This document shows, one piece after another, positions 17,991 to 27,166 of a DNA stretch of 64,000 nt (its first letter is position 1; each line of letters begins with the position of its first letter). The stretch lies in NCBI RefSeq assembly GCF_024372725.1, contig NZ_VOUA01000002.1, positions 271,039 to 335,038 on the forward strand, given 5' to 3'. The stretch comes from Methanosarcina sp. KYL-1 (GTDB lineage Archaea; Halobacteriota; Methanosarcinia; Methanosarcinales; Methanosarcinaceae). The notes below the pieces were generated by a model. The model did no database searches. It had not been told where the DNA came from and worked only from the letters and a program-made list of their open reading frames with translations. The position numbers and the translations under genes are program-made.

Positions 17991-18770
17991 TTGAAATTGC
18001 AGCACCTCCTTTCAGCCTGCTCCCTAGCGGCCCTCATGATACTGGTTCTTATTCCGGGGCCCTGTACAGCTGCCTTCATACCTGGCAACAATATCACACT
18101 GGAAAACAGGGGAATGGCCTGGGATTACGAAGAACACATAACGGGCCGGGAGGCGATCTTTTTCAGGGAGGTTGCGGACCGGGAAGCAGGCAACAATGAC
18201 AGCTTCGTCAATGCCTGGGAACTCCTTAACATGGAGCTGCAGCTTCAGAAAAAGCTGGGAGAATCCATAGAAAGAAAACCCGATGTAAAACTCAACGGGT
18301 CTTCAAACGCAGTAAAAGTGCAGGATGTTGAGTTCTGGCTCTCGGAAGAGGCCCTGGGGAGGGTCCTTAAGATCTCGCCCCTCACAAACACCGCCAGGGT
18401 CAAGTACAGCTTCGAAAAAGAAGCCGGGCAGGACACAAGCCTCTGGTTCCTGGGAACGCCGAAATCGGAAGTTACCATTACCCTCCCCGAAGGGTTTGAT
18501 TCAAACAAAACAGAAGGGCTGGAGAACAAAAGCACGATGTATGAAGATAACCGCATGGTGCTGAAAGGCCGCTTCGACTCCGGCGGAGAAATCACCCTCT
18601 GGCTTTCGGAAAATGACAGCTTTAAAGCAGCATACCTTATGGAAGCGGTAAATGAAATCGAAGCCGCAGAAAACGAGACCATTCCAGCTGAACCCGAGCA
18701 GGAAGAAACCGAAACCTCCGGGTTTTTCAAGATATTCCTCAGGCAGCTTTGCCTGAGCCCAAAAGCTTAA
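17991..18770 (+). CDS. Secreted protein of unknown function
   Basis: A 259-residue protein starting at TTG 17991. A signal peptide (MKLQHLLSACSLAALMILVL, cut near CTAAF) is followed by a charged extracellular part with beta-rich segments such as DTSLWFLGTPKSEVTITLPEG and RFDSGGEITLWLSENDSF. A Glu/Pro-rich stretch precedes a short amphipathic tail (FFKIFLRQLCL). No family was recognised. It is followed 27 bases later by a DUF1805 gene. The start is uncertain because the ribosome site is weak. Confidence 0.6.
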   Translation: MKLQHLLSACSLAALMILVLIPGPCTAAFIPGNNITLENRGMAWDYEEHITGREAIFFREVADREAGNNDSFVNAWELLNMELQLQKKLGESIERKPDVKLNGSSNAVKVQDVEFWLSEEALGRVLKISPLTNTARVKYSFEKEAGQDTSLWFLGTPKSEVTITLPEGFDSNKTEGLENKSTMYEDNRMVLKGRFDSGGEITLWLSENDSFKAAYLMEAVNEIEAAENETIPAEPEQEETETSGFFKIFLRQLCLSPKA

Positions 18771-18797
18771 TCTGGCTTGAAGCTCATTTTGAAAAAC

Positions 18798-19085
18798 ATG
18801 CTCATCGAACAGATTCGGCTTGAAAACGGATGCGCCCTCGGGCTCCGTTTTGAAATGCAGAAATACCCCCTGCTGCTGATAAGGGCAGAGAAAGGGTTCC
18901 TTATGTGCGGGTACCTGGACGTAAAGGCCGCAGAGGCTCTTGGGGATGCTGCGGCAAAGGTAAAAGGTGTGCAGAACTTTGAAGACGTGCTTGAAGCCAG
19001 GATTGTAGAAGCAACGCCTGCTGCCAGGGAACTAGGGGTTGAGCCCGGGATGACCGGCAGGGAAGCCCTGGAGAAAATGTTTTAA
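18798..19085 (+). CDS. DUF1805 family protein
   Basis: A small, 95-residue cytoplasmic protein with the DUF1805 (YunC-like) pattern: an N-terminal strand IEQIRLENGCALGLRFEMQ, then KYPLLLIRAEKGFLMCGYLD, and a helix VKAAEALGDAAAKVKGVQNFEDVLEARI. Members of this family are conserved in methanogens and Bacillus without a proven role. ATG 18798 (MLIEQIRL) is chosen over TTG 18777, which adds seven residues. It may be co-transcribed with the secreted protein upstream. Confidence 0.7.
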   Translation: MLIEQIRLENGCALGLRFEMQKYPLLLIRAEKGFLMCGYLDVKAAEALGDAAAKVKGVQNFEDVLEARIVEATPAARELGVEPGMTGREALEKMF

Positions 19086-19164
19086 ATAAAGGGATTTCTG
19101 CAAATCCGCTTATTTTTCGGGAATTTTAATCAGCCTATATTTATCAACCTATTCCGGATCATCG

Positions 19165-20214
19165 ATGTTATACGCTTTTGAACTCTCTGGAGAACATGAA
19201 GAACTGCCTGTGGCCGAAGTCCTGGCCTGCCTCAAGATAGAGGGGCTGGACTGTCGGCCCCGAATACGGGTCGACCAGTGCCTGGTACTGGAAGTTGCAG
19301 GCAACGAAGAAGATGTGGAAAGAGCCCTGAAAGGCCGGGTAACGGAAAGGCTTGCAATGACCCACCACATCCTGAAAGTCGTAGGGACTTCCGAAAACAC
19401 CCCTGAAGCTGTCATGGAGCTTGCCGAAACCTTTGAGCCTGAAGGTTTTATCCGGGAAGGACAGAGTTTTGTGGTCAGGGCAAAAAGGATTAAACATCAC
19501 GTAGACTTTCCCGGCGAACTCCTTGAACGGAAAATAGGAGGCTGCATCTACAGGAAGGGCTTCCGGGCAAACCTCAAAAGCCCTGACGTGGAATTCCGGC
19601 TGATCCTGAGCGAGAAAGCCGTGCTTGGGACCCTGATCTCATCCGTGGACAGGAGCACATACGAAGCCAGGACCCCCCAGAACAAGCCCTTTTTCCATCC
19701 AGGCGTCCTCATGCCCAGGATAGCCCGCACCCTTGTAAATCTCTCGGGAATAAAAGAGGGAGAACTTTTCCTGGACCCCTTCTGCGGCACTGCCGGCATC
19801 CTTGTGGAAGCAGGGCTTATCGGAGCCCGGGTCATGGGAATTGACGCCCAGGAAAAACTTGTCCTGGGAGCCCGCATGAACCTTGAAGCCTTCGGAGTTA
19901 ACTACGCCCTGATGGAAGGAGACGCCTGCAGGATCCCCTTAAAAGAGGCATCTGTAGATGCGGTCGTCACGGACCCCCCCTACGGGAGGTCGGCAGCCAT
20001 CCTGGCAGAGTCCCTTGAAACTCTCTATGCCGGAGCCCTGGAAGAGACCTTCAGAGTCCTGAAGCCGGGAGGAATTGCCATCGTGGTCTCGGACAAGGCG
20101 GCGTTAGAATATGGAGAAAAGGCAGGTTTCAAGGTGCTTGATATCTATGTCCAGAGAGTGCACCGGAGCCTTACCCGGACAATCACGATATTTCAGAAAA
20201 ATCAGACTGCCTGA
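19165..20214 (+). CDS. trmG10: tRNA (guanine(10)-N2)-dimethyltransferase, Trm-G10 type
   Basis: A 349-residue enzyme that methylates G10 of tRNA. The N-terminal part (to ~residue 150) is a ferredoxin-like plus THUMP tRNA-binding region. The C-terminal Rossmann methyltransferase has DPFCGTAGILVEAGL at 204-218 (AdoMet site), GIDAQEKLVLGARMNL, and the catalytic DPPYG at 270-274 for N2-guanine methylation. The length and order fit archaeal Trm-G10. It stands near truA, another tRNA-modifying gene, in convergent orientation. Confidence 0.92.
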   Translation: MLYAFELSGEHEELPVAEVLACLKIEGLDCRPRIRVDQCLVLEVAGNEEDVERALKGRVTERLAMTHHILKVVGTSENTPEAVMELAETFEPEGFIREGQSFVVRAKRIKHHVDFPGELLERKIGGCIYRKGFRANLKSPDVEFRLILSEKAVLGTLISSVDRSTYEARTPQNKPFFHPGVLMPRIARTLVNLSGIKEGELFLDPFCGTAGILVEAGLIGARVMGIDAQEKLVLGARMNLEAFGVNYALMEGDACRIPLKEASVDAVVTDPPYGRSAAILAESLETLYAGALEETFRVLKPGGIAIVVSDKAALEYGEKAGFKVLDIYVQRVHRSLTRTITIFQKNQTA

Positions 20215-20400
20215 AAAATGACTTTTGAAAAAGAGCTTCTGTAAAAAAGAATTTCTGATTAACTTCTTAAAAAGATTTTTGAAAGGAGCTCCTAAAAAAT
20301 ACTTTCTGGAGAGCGACTGTTTAAAATAACCAGAAGGATGAAGAATGCCCTTAAGAGGGCAGTTCTCATTTCAGGGAAATTCCTGATTCCCTGAAATTTT

Positions 20401-21210
20401 TCAGTCCTTGAAAATAAGTTCCTCAAGCACTTCGGCCATAACCCTTTGCCTGAGAATGTGTTTGTAGTTCTGCTCCCCGGCTCTCCGAACGGAATAGCTG
20501 TCTACGGTCCATTCAATGGCATCCGGATACTTGACTTCCATCAGGGTCAGCCCGTAAGCCGGAGCAGGTTCGATGCCTTCTTCATAGATTTCGGGATTGA
20601 GCATCTGGAGCAGCCAGTCCTCGTCCCGGACCCCATTTCCTATCATGGTAAGAGCAGTTACGATTTTCCTTACCATGTTCCAGAGGAAACTGTTGCCCAC
20701 TACATCGATTTTGGTAAACTCGCCGTCCACCCGGACATCGATCCTCTCGAGGGTACGGACCGTGCCTTTATCCCCGTCAGCTTTGGAAAAGTTGGCAAAG
20801 TCGTGGGTCCCGAGCAGCAGTTTTGAAGCTTCCCGGATCTTCGAGATGTCGTAGTCTTCCCCGCTCATTACATAGCGGTAGTGCCGGGAAACCGCATCAC
20901 GCCGGGCATCAAAATCTGAGGGGACTTCCGCATGGGCCCAGGCCCAGATTGTAGGGGGAAGTTCGGAGTTGATGACCCGGGGGATTGCCAGGTTCGGTTT
21001 GTCAGTGTCAAAAGCTATGACCTGTTCAAGGGCATGCACCCCTGCATCAGTCCGGCCTGCACAGGTGTAATTGGCAGATTTGGGGCTTTCTATGATCCCG
21101 AGTTTACGGAGGGCCTTGAAGAGCTCCCCTTCAACGGTCTCGACGTTGGGCTGGATCTGGGAGCCGTGAAATTCGGTACCAATATATGCAATCTTTAAAG
21201 CGACTCTCAT
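20401..21210 (-). CDS. truA: tRNA pseudouridine(38-40) synthase
   Basis: A 269-residue enzyme that converts uridines 38-40 in the anticodon arm to pseudouridine. The start ALKIAYIGTEFHGSQIQPN is typical, and the catalytic aspartate is D55 in CAGRTDAGVHALEQV. SRHYRYVM and FLWNMVRKIVTAL are further TruA blocks. Length is normal. It is 12 bases downstream of the membrane-anchored regulator at 21223 and probably co-transcribed with it. Confidence 0.95.
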   Translation of the reverse strand: MRVALKIAYIGTEFHGSQIQPNVETVEGELFKALRKLGIIESPKSANYTCAGRTDAGVHALEQVIAFDTDKPNLAIPRVINSELPPTIWAWAHAEVPSDFDARRDAVSRHYRYVMSGEDYDISKIREASKLLLGTHDFANFSKADGDKGTVRTLERIDVRVDGEFTKIDVVGNSFLWNMVRKIVTALTMIGNGVRDEDWLLQMLNPEIYEEGIEPAPAYGLTLMEVKYPDAIEWTVDSYSVRRAGEQNYKHILRQRVMAEVLEELIFKD

Positions 21211-21222
21211 ACCAATCCCTGA

Positions 21223-22311
21223 TTACTTGGTCTTTTTCTTATAATAGACTTCTCTTATGACTAGAAGAAATATGACAAAGATGCACCCAAAAAGGAACCA
21301 GACTCCCGGATGTGCCGAAAAGACATCATAAAGCCCGTGGGTCCCGGTAAACCCGGTAAACCCTTCGGCAGGGACCGGAGGAATCCCCTGCACCACATCC
21401 GAGGGCTCAAACCCTTCCATGGGAGCATCAGGAGTGTCGGTTATAGTATCCGTTTCCATGACAGATCGTTCAGGCATGGGTTCTTCAGATACAGCTTCTT
21501 CCATCGGGACTTCTTCCATTGAAGGCTCTTCCATTATGGTTTCTTCCATTGGAGCCTCTTCGACAGAGTACTCTTCGGGTAAGGCCTCTTCCGTTGGAAT
21601 CTCTTCCGTTGGAATCTCTTCCGCTGGAACCGCTTCATCAGCCTCTTCTCCCGCATAGGTCCCGGGATCTGGATTTACTGCTTCATTCTCCTGCATCTCC
21701 TCATCATAAGCAGGTACAGAGTCCGACATTTTGGGGTCGGGATTATCACTTTCATTTCCTCCTGCCATCATGGATTCCGGATAGGGGTACTCCATAACCC
21801 CCATCCTCATAGGTGCCGTAGCGTCAAAGATTCTTTTTGCCTTCAGGTACGCAGAGAGGTATTCTATCCCTGCGGCTGCAAAGACTGCGGCTGCAATTAC
21901 CCCTATGTACTGCTGCAGCAGGTTCATGATGGAGATTTTATCAACAGGGCTCCGGGAAGGGACCAGGACGATCAGCTTTTCCAATGCCTCGTAGACCTTA
22001 ACCTCCCGGCCCTTGCGGCTCCATTTTATCTGCTTGACCTTAATCAGGTCAGAGTCCACCAGAGAGTCAAGGTTGTACTTGACGGTGGTAAGGGGGATTT
22101 TCAGCTCCTCTGCAATACCGGTTGCAGACATGCTCTTTTTCCCGAGAAGTTCAAGGATCTTAAGTGATGTTTCATTGGAAAGCGTCTGGGTGATCTTTCG
22201 TGAGTCTTCATTTACGGGGAGCACCAGCACCCTGTCCTGGTCCCGCAGTCCGGGACCCTCGGGGAGCTTTTCATCACCTGGAAACCCGTCTTTATCTTCA
22301 AGCCCGTTCAT
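21223..22311 (-). CDS. Membrane-anchored winged-helix regulator with acidic loop
   Basis: A 362-residue protein. Residues ~38-105 form an ArsR/MarR-like winged helix (LSNETSLKILELLGKKSMSA, then TTVKYNLDSLVDSDLIKVKQ). A hydrophobic segment follows at ~130-152 (YIGVIAAAVFAAAGIEYL). About 180 residues rich in Glu, Pro and Met come next, with TEEIP/MEE-type repeats near 230-285. A second membrane segment lies at 336-355 (VWFLFGCIFVIFLLVI) before a lysine-rich tail. DNA-binding and tail would be inside the cell, the acidic loop outside. It could sense an external cue directly. Target genes are unknown; it sits upstream of truA and divergent from purP. Confidence 0.8.
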   Translation of the reverse strand: MNGLEDKDGFPGDEKLPEGPGLRDQDRVLVLPVNEDSRKITQTLSNETSLKILELLGKKSMSATGIAEELKIPLTTVKYNLDSLVDSDLIKVKQIKWSRKGREVKVYEALEKLIVLVPSRSPVDKISIMNLLQQYIGVIAAAVFAAAGIEYLSAYLKAKRIFDATAPMRMGVMEYPYPESMMAGGNESDNPDPKMSDSVPAYDEEMQENEAVNPDPGTYAGEEADEAVPAEEIPTEEIPTEEALPEEYSVEEAPMEETIMEEPSMEEVPMEEAVSEEPMPERSVMETDTITDTPDAPMEGFEPSDVVQGIPPVPAEGFTGFTGTHGLYDVFSAHPGVWFLFGCIFVIFLLVIREVYYKKKTK

Positions 22312-22580
22312 AGATACATCCTGAGTAAAATCGTTTGGTAATTGTGATAACTCTCTTATAGTTGTGATCTTAGTGTGACCCTGGTTGATCTTAATTGTGG
22401 TCTTAAGTCCCGACTTTTCTGCGCCGAACTCTATACTCTACTTTGAACCGATCTTTATTTATAAGTTTTAGTTTTCACTTTTTATTATACTTTCACTACT
22501 ATATTTATATATAGAATCCAGCCCTTAATCTTAAATATAACATTGTATATTCTAATCTAAATTTTCCGTTGGTAGCCATC

Positions 22581-23651
22581 ATGATAACAAAACAGCAGGT
22601 TCTTGAAATTCTTCAGAACTATGATTTAGATAATATCACTATTGCAACTGTCTGTTCTCATTCAAGCCTTCAGATCTTTGACGGGGCCAGAAAAGAAGGT
22701 TTCAAGACCCTGGGGATCTGCGTAGGCAAACCTCCAAAATTTTACGAAGCGTTTCCCAAGGCGAAACCGGATGAGTACATGATTGTCGAAAGCTATGCGG
22801 ACATCATGAACAAAGTAGAAGAGCTCAGAGAGAAAAACGTCATTATCATCCCCCACGGCTCTTTTGTTGCTTACCTTGGTACGGATAATTTTGCAGAAAT
22901 GGCTGTTCCGACCTTTGGGAACCGGGCCGTGCTCGAATGGGAATCGGACCGCGACAAAGAACGGGAATGGCTACTTGGGGCAAACATCCACATGCCCGGG
23001 AAAATCGATGACCCTCATGACATCAACGGGCCTGTAATGGTCAAGTACCACGGAGCAAAAGGAGGCAAAGGGTTCTTCGTTGCAAAAACCTACGAAGAAT
23101 TCGACGGGCTTATAGACAGGACCCAGAAGTACACCATCCAGGAATTTATCACCGGGACCCGCTACTACCTGCACTACTTCTACTCCCCCATCCGGAACGA
23201 AGGGTACACCCTGAGCAAAGGCAGCCTTGAACTCCTGAGCATGGACCGGAGGGTAGAGTCCAACGCCGACGAGATCTTCAGGCTCGGCTCTCCCCGGGAA
23301 CTCATAGAAGCAGGCATCCGCCCGACATACGTGGTTACCGGAAACGTCCCCCTCGTCGCCAGGGAATCCCTCCTGCCGCTGATCTTTTCCCTCGGGGAAA
23401 GGGTCGTGGAAGAATCCCTCGGCCTCTTCGGCGGGATGATAGGGGCTTTCTGCCTGGAAACCGTTTTCACGGACGAGCTGGAGATCAAGGTCTTTGAAAT
23501 CTCAGCCCGGATTGTGGCAGGGACAAACCTTTACATTTCGGGTTCCCCTTATGCGGACCTGATTCAGGAAGGCCTGTCCACGGGAAGAAGAATTGCCCAG
23601 GAAATCAAAATTGCAGCTAAGGAAGGAAAACTGGAAGAAATTATCTCCTGA
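22581..23651 (+). CDS. purP: Formate-dependent AICAR ligase
   Basis: A 356-residue ATP-grasp enzyme. PurP formylates AICAR with free formate and ATP, replacing the folate-dependent PurH step in methanogens. Seen motifs are the N-terminal ATVCSHSSLQIFDGARKEGF, IPHGSFVAYLG, MVKYHGAKGGKGFFVAK (ATP-grasp), YYLHYFYSPI and FEISARIVAGTNLYISGSPY near the end. ATG 22581 is chosen; a TTG 12 bases upstream is possible but has no better ribosome site. It stands alone, divergent from the regulator at 21223. Confidence 0.95.
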   Translation: MITKQQVLEILQNYDLDNITIATVCSHSSLQIFDGARKEGFKTLGICVGKPPKFYEAFPKAKPDEYMIVESYADIMNKVEELREKNVIIIPHGSFVAYLGTDNFAEMAVPTFGNRAVLEWESDRDKEREWLLGANIHMPGKIDDPHDINGPVMVKYHGAKGGKGFFVAKTYEEFDGLIDRTQKYTIQEFITGTRYYLHYFYSPIRNEGYTLSKGSLELLSMDRRVESNADEIFRLGSPRELIEAGIRPTYVVTGNVPLVARESLLPLIFSLGERVVEESLGLFGGMIGAFCLETVFTDELEIKVFEISARIVAGTNLYISGSPYADLIQEGLSTGRRIAQEIKIAAKEGKLEEIIS

Positions 23652-23824
23652 GAATTCAGTTCCTTTATCCTGAAAACTCAGGCCCCTGAATTCACTATTT
23701 ATTTGAGGTTGAAAGCTTTCCGGCTTCAACCTCCAGCCCCTTTCAAAAACCCGGTAATTCCCTCTATTTCTTAAATTCCTCCGGATGATGTCCTCTATTT
23801 TTTAATTCCTCCAGGTGATATCCT

Positions 23825-24643
23825 CTATTTCTTTAATTCCTCTAGATTCTCACCTGTTACTTCCCTGGACTGGTCCAGGAGATGCAGGAACATTTCTTTT
23901 CCCCATTCGATTGCCTTCTCCTCAAAGCTCAAAAGAAGCCTCTGGTCAAGTTTTCCTCTTTTATCGGGGAGGAGCAGCGCCATGAACCTCTCGGTAACGG
24001 TGAGGGAGGCAAGGGTCGTGCTCCCGTTAAAAATGAATAGTTTCGAATTTTCAGGCCGCAGGAATTTATCAAGTTCTTCCGGGTGATCACTTACCACCCT
24101 TTCGAAGAAGCCGCTGGTAACGATAAGGGAAACAGCAGCCTTGTTCCGGATGACTATATCATGAATGCTTTTGAAAGAAGGCTGGAAGTAAGAGGTAAAC
24201 CGCATTACCTCCCCGGATTTAAGGAGGTTGTCTACAAATTCCTCGGGAGGTTCAAAGATCCGGGAAAGCTTGGGCTCGATCAACCTGCAGGACCCGATTT
24301 TTCCGAGATTCACGCGCAGGGAAGGAGGAATCCCGGTTAAGTCCCTCTCTGTCCAGTAATCAAAGTGGTCCTCAAAAACCTCAAGGGTCCCAACCAGAGG
24401 CTGCATTTTTTCAGTTACAATCAACCCTATTTTGGAAAGTTTGTAAGTTTTTCCATCCTGCAAGACCAGCCCATTCTCTTTAAGCTTTTTGACCTGGGGA
24501 AGGACCGAAGTTGCAGGGGCGTCAAGTACCTCTGTGATTTCATCAATTCGTTTCGGACCTTCTGTTAACAAAAGCAGCAACTTCTTTCTTTTGTCAGATC
24601 TTAAAAGCAGATCTACTAAGGAGGATTTAGGGGGTTGATCCAC
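23825..24643 (-). CDS. FilR1-like winged-helix regulator
   Basis: A 272-residue transcription factor. The N-terminal winged helix (LLLLLTEGPKRIDEITEVLD, then PQVKKLKENGLVLQDGKTYK) is followed by a ~180-residue domain typical of FilR1/DUF1724 regulators of methanogens (LTGIPPSLRVNLGKIGSCRL, VVSDHPEELDKFLRPENSKL, LLSFEEKAIEWGKEMFLHLL). Members include regulators of methanogenesis genes in Methanosarcina. The ligand is not known. A paralogue lies at 37554. It is divergent from the HerA-like ATPase. Confidence 0.85.
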   Translation of the reverse strand: MDQPPKSSLVDLLLRSDKRKKLLLLLTEGPKRIDEITEVLDAPATSVLPQVKKLKENGLVLQDGKTYKLSKIGLIVTEKMQPLVGTLEVFEDHFDYWTERDLTGIPPSLRVNLGKIGSCRLIEPKLSRIFEPPEEFVDNLLKSGEVMRFTSYFQPSFKSIHDIVIRNKAAVSLIVTSGFFERVVSDHPEELDKFLRPENSKLFIFNGSTTLASLTVTERFMALLLPDKRGKLDQRLLLSFEEKAIEWGKEMFLHLLDQSREVTGENLEELKK

Positions 24644-25041
24644 GGATATTCACCATAAAAAACTATAAAGCCACTTGAGGATTTGTCTGGTTGGGATCTG
24701 TACAATTTCATGGGTTCAAGAGATTCCTTATCTCCCGGTTTTCAACCAGGTAAGGAGTGCTTCAGCAGACCCGTCAGCATACCGCAGGTATAAACACATA
24801 GAAAGTTTAAAGCCCATGCAAAAAGAGCATATGTGAGCATCAGAGTATACATTTTCACATCTAAATAAACATTTCGCTTATAAGAAAAAAGATTTTACTT
24901 AAATTCACGTTCTTAAAAGAGTGGGTCGGACACTGACCCCAAAATATTCTTTCCCGGCCTTTAGATGCCTAAATTCTGCTTTTACTTCCCATGAGGCCAT
25001 GTAAATTATCTTAAATAGTAATCCCTCGATATTATTAAAAG
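24644..25041. other. Intergenic region, FilR1-like regulator to HerA-like ATPase
   Basis: About 400 bases between divergent genes hold their promoters. A TATA-like TTAAATAG lies near 25011-25018 for the ATPase. No ORF or RNA gene is apparent. Confidence 0.35.
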
Positions 25042-26376
25042 ATGTCAAAAGGGGAGAATGAAACCTTAAGGCCTGCTTTCGGAGGGAAAACTTCCGGAAA
25101 ATGCCGTGTGCTCGGAAATGAGGAGAACCCCGGAGAAGGGCTCCTCTTCCTTGGAAACTATCTGGCGCTTGACCGCTCAAAAGGAGCCGCCGTCTACCTG
25201 GACGCCCTGAAACCCCATGCAGTGCTTATCTGCGGGAAACGGGGGTACGGGAAGTCCTATACCATGGGCTGCATACTGGAAGAACTTGCCCTGCTTCCTC
25301 CTGCCCTCAGGGAAAAACTTGCAGCTTTTGTCATTGACACCATGGGAATTTTCTGGACAACAACCCAACCCAACACACTCGAAGCCGGGAAACTCAAAAG
25401 CTGGAACCTTGCACCTGCAGGCCTAGATGTCGAAGTTTTTGTGCCTGCAGGGAGAGTTGAGGCTTACAGAAAAAGAAACATCAGGGCCAACCCATTCTCA
25501 ATCTCAATCCGGGAACTTTCCGGGAGCCAGTGGTGCAGGGTCTTCGGGACCGAAGAGATATCCCCGCTGGGAGTCCTGGTGGTAAGGACTATTGAGACCC
25601 TGAGAAAGGAAAAGGAAAAATATTCCTTTGAGGACATCGTAAGCGGAGTGCTCCGGGATGAGCGCTCGGACCAGGCTTCGAAAGGGGCCGCAGAAAATTA
25701 TTTCAGGGCTGTGGATGCCTGGGGAGTGTTTTCGGAAGAGGGGACCCCCCTTTCGGAACTCGTATCCGGGGGAAAGACCTCGGTCCTTGACGTAAGCACC
25801 CTTGAAAACGAAAACGTCTGTGCCGCCGTGGTATCCATCATGGCAGGCAGGCTTTATGCAGAGCGGCTTGAGGCCAGGCGGGCGTATGAGAAGAAGCTTA
25901 TGGGAGAAAAACAGGAGGGAAAAGAGTTCCCTATGGTCTGGCTCTTTATAGACGAAGCCCACCTCTTCGTGCCCGCAGGGGGTGAGAGCCTTGCCTCGGA
26001 GGTGCTGATCAACAGGTGCCTCAGGCAGGGCAGGCAGCCGGGCCTGTCCCTTGTCCTGGCAACCCAGAGGCCCTCAGGCCTGCACACGGACGTGGTCTCC
26101 CAGAGTGACCTCCTGATCTGCCATCGCCTCACCGCAAGCGACGACATCCTGGCGCTTGAGGCTTCCCGCCCCCTTTACATGCAGGAAGGCATCCAGGCAT
26201 ATATCAAAAAAATGGGAAGCGAAAGGGGAGCTGCCCTGATAGTGGACGACCACTCCGAATCCGTCCACCTGGTCCGCATCCGCCCCAGGAGGAGCTGGCA
26301 TGGGGGAGGAGACCCGGGAGCTTTTGTGCCCGGAAAAGAGGGAAAACAAAGAGAAACAGCACCAATCGAACCATAA
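25042..26376 (+). CDS. HerA/VirB4-like P-loop ATPase
   Basis: A 444-residue ATPase. It has Walker A CGKRGYGKSYTMG near residue 70, Walker B VWLFIDEAHLFVP near 293, the sensor LATQRPSGL, and RLTASDDILALEASRPLY, which fits the HerA/FtsK family (DUF87-type). HerA proteins pump DNA in repair, but many single archaeal copies are of unknown role. No NurA nuclease lies beside it, and the HAS-barrel of true HerA is not obvious at the short N-terminus. It is therefore best described as HerA-like rather than HerA. Its likely role is DNA or protein translocation. Confidence 0.75.
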   Translation: MSKGENETLRPAFGGKTSGKCRVLGNEENPGEGLLFLGNYLALDRSKGAAVYLDALKPHAVLICGKRGYGKSYTMGCILEELALLPPALREKLAAFVIDTMGIFWTTTQPNTLEAGKLKSWNLAPAGLDVEVFVPAGRVEAYRKRNIRANPFSISIRELSGSQWCRVFGTEEISPLGVLVVRTIETLRKEKEKYSFEDIVSGVLRDERSDQASKGAAENYFRAVDAWGVFSEEGTPLSELVSGGKTSVLDVSTLENENVCAAVVSIMAGRLYAERLEARRAYEKKLMGEKQEGKEFPMVWLFIDEAHLFVPAGGESLASEVLINRCLRQGRQPGLSLVLATQRPSGLHTDVVSQSDLLICHRLTASDDILALEASRPLYMQEGIQAYIKKMGSERGAALIVDDHSESVHLVRIRPRRSWHGGGDPGAFVPGKEGKQRETAPIEP

Positions 26377-26570
26377 GTATTTATTTTAAAGAGTTTAGAG
26401 GCATAAACCCCGGGGGAAATGAGTGGGATTGTCAACCAATTTTTATAGCCTGCCAGAAAATAATTTAAATATTACCTGCAATACTTCAACCCTGTGAGTA
26501 CAGGCTGGGTTACAGGCTGTAAATTTCCAAGAACAGCTTTTAATTACAGCAAACCAAAAGTGGTGATGCC

Positions 26571-27059
26571 ATGAAAGGAAGAGCCTGGAAATTCGGAGAT
26601 GACGTGGACACGGATGCGGTTATTCCCGGAAGGTATTTGATTTTCAATACCCCCGGAGAACTTGCAAAGTACACCTTTGAAGGCGTCCGCCCAGATTTTG
26701 CAAAAAACGTTCATGAAAACGATATCGTGGTCGCAGGCAGCAACTTCGGCTGCGGATCCTCACGCGAACACGCGCCCCTGGCCCTGAAAGGGTCAAAGGT
26801 AGCCTGCGTGATCGCAAAGTCCTTTGCCCGGATCTTTTTCAGGAACGCAATCAACATAGGAGTCCCGGTCCTGGAATGCCCTGACACGGACAGGATCGAC
26901 GACGGAGACGAGCTTGAAGTTGACCTCGCAAGCGGGGTCATTGAAAACAAAACGAAAGGTGAGACCTACCAGGCAACGCCCCTCCCTGACTTTGTCCGCG
27001 AGATCGTGGATGAGGGCGGGCTGATCGAGTATGCCAGAAAACTGGTCTCCGAGCGCTGA
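26571..27059 (+). CDS. leuD: Isopropylmalate/citramalate-type dehydratase small subunit
   Basis: A 162-residue small subunit of the aconitase-like isomerase acting in leucine and isoleucine (citramalate) synthesis. Motifs are [17 protein letters not shown], the signature [32 protein letters not shown] and the closing GGLIEYAR. The substrate loop reads YLIF. The homoaconitase type carries an arginine there (YLRT, from recall), so the isopropylmalate role is more likely, but methanogen enzymes overlap. The large subunit is not in the window. It is 107 bases upstream of leuB and likely in one operon. Confidence 0.88.
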   Translation: MKGRAWKFGDDVDTDAVIPGRYLIFNTPGELAKYTFEGVRPDFAKNVHENDIVVAGSNFGCGSSREHAPLALKGSKVACVIAKSFARIFFRNAINIGVPVLECPDTDRIDDGDELEVDLASGVIENKTKGETYQATPLPDFVREIVDEGGLIEYARKLVSER

Positions 27060-27166
27060 ATAGCGGAAAACCTGTTGAAAAACGGGCTGTTCACGTTCGA
27101 CATCTCTCAAACAAAAAAGGCAGTTTTGCAAGGCAAGTTGCCTGTAAATTCGAAAGGAGAACAAAC

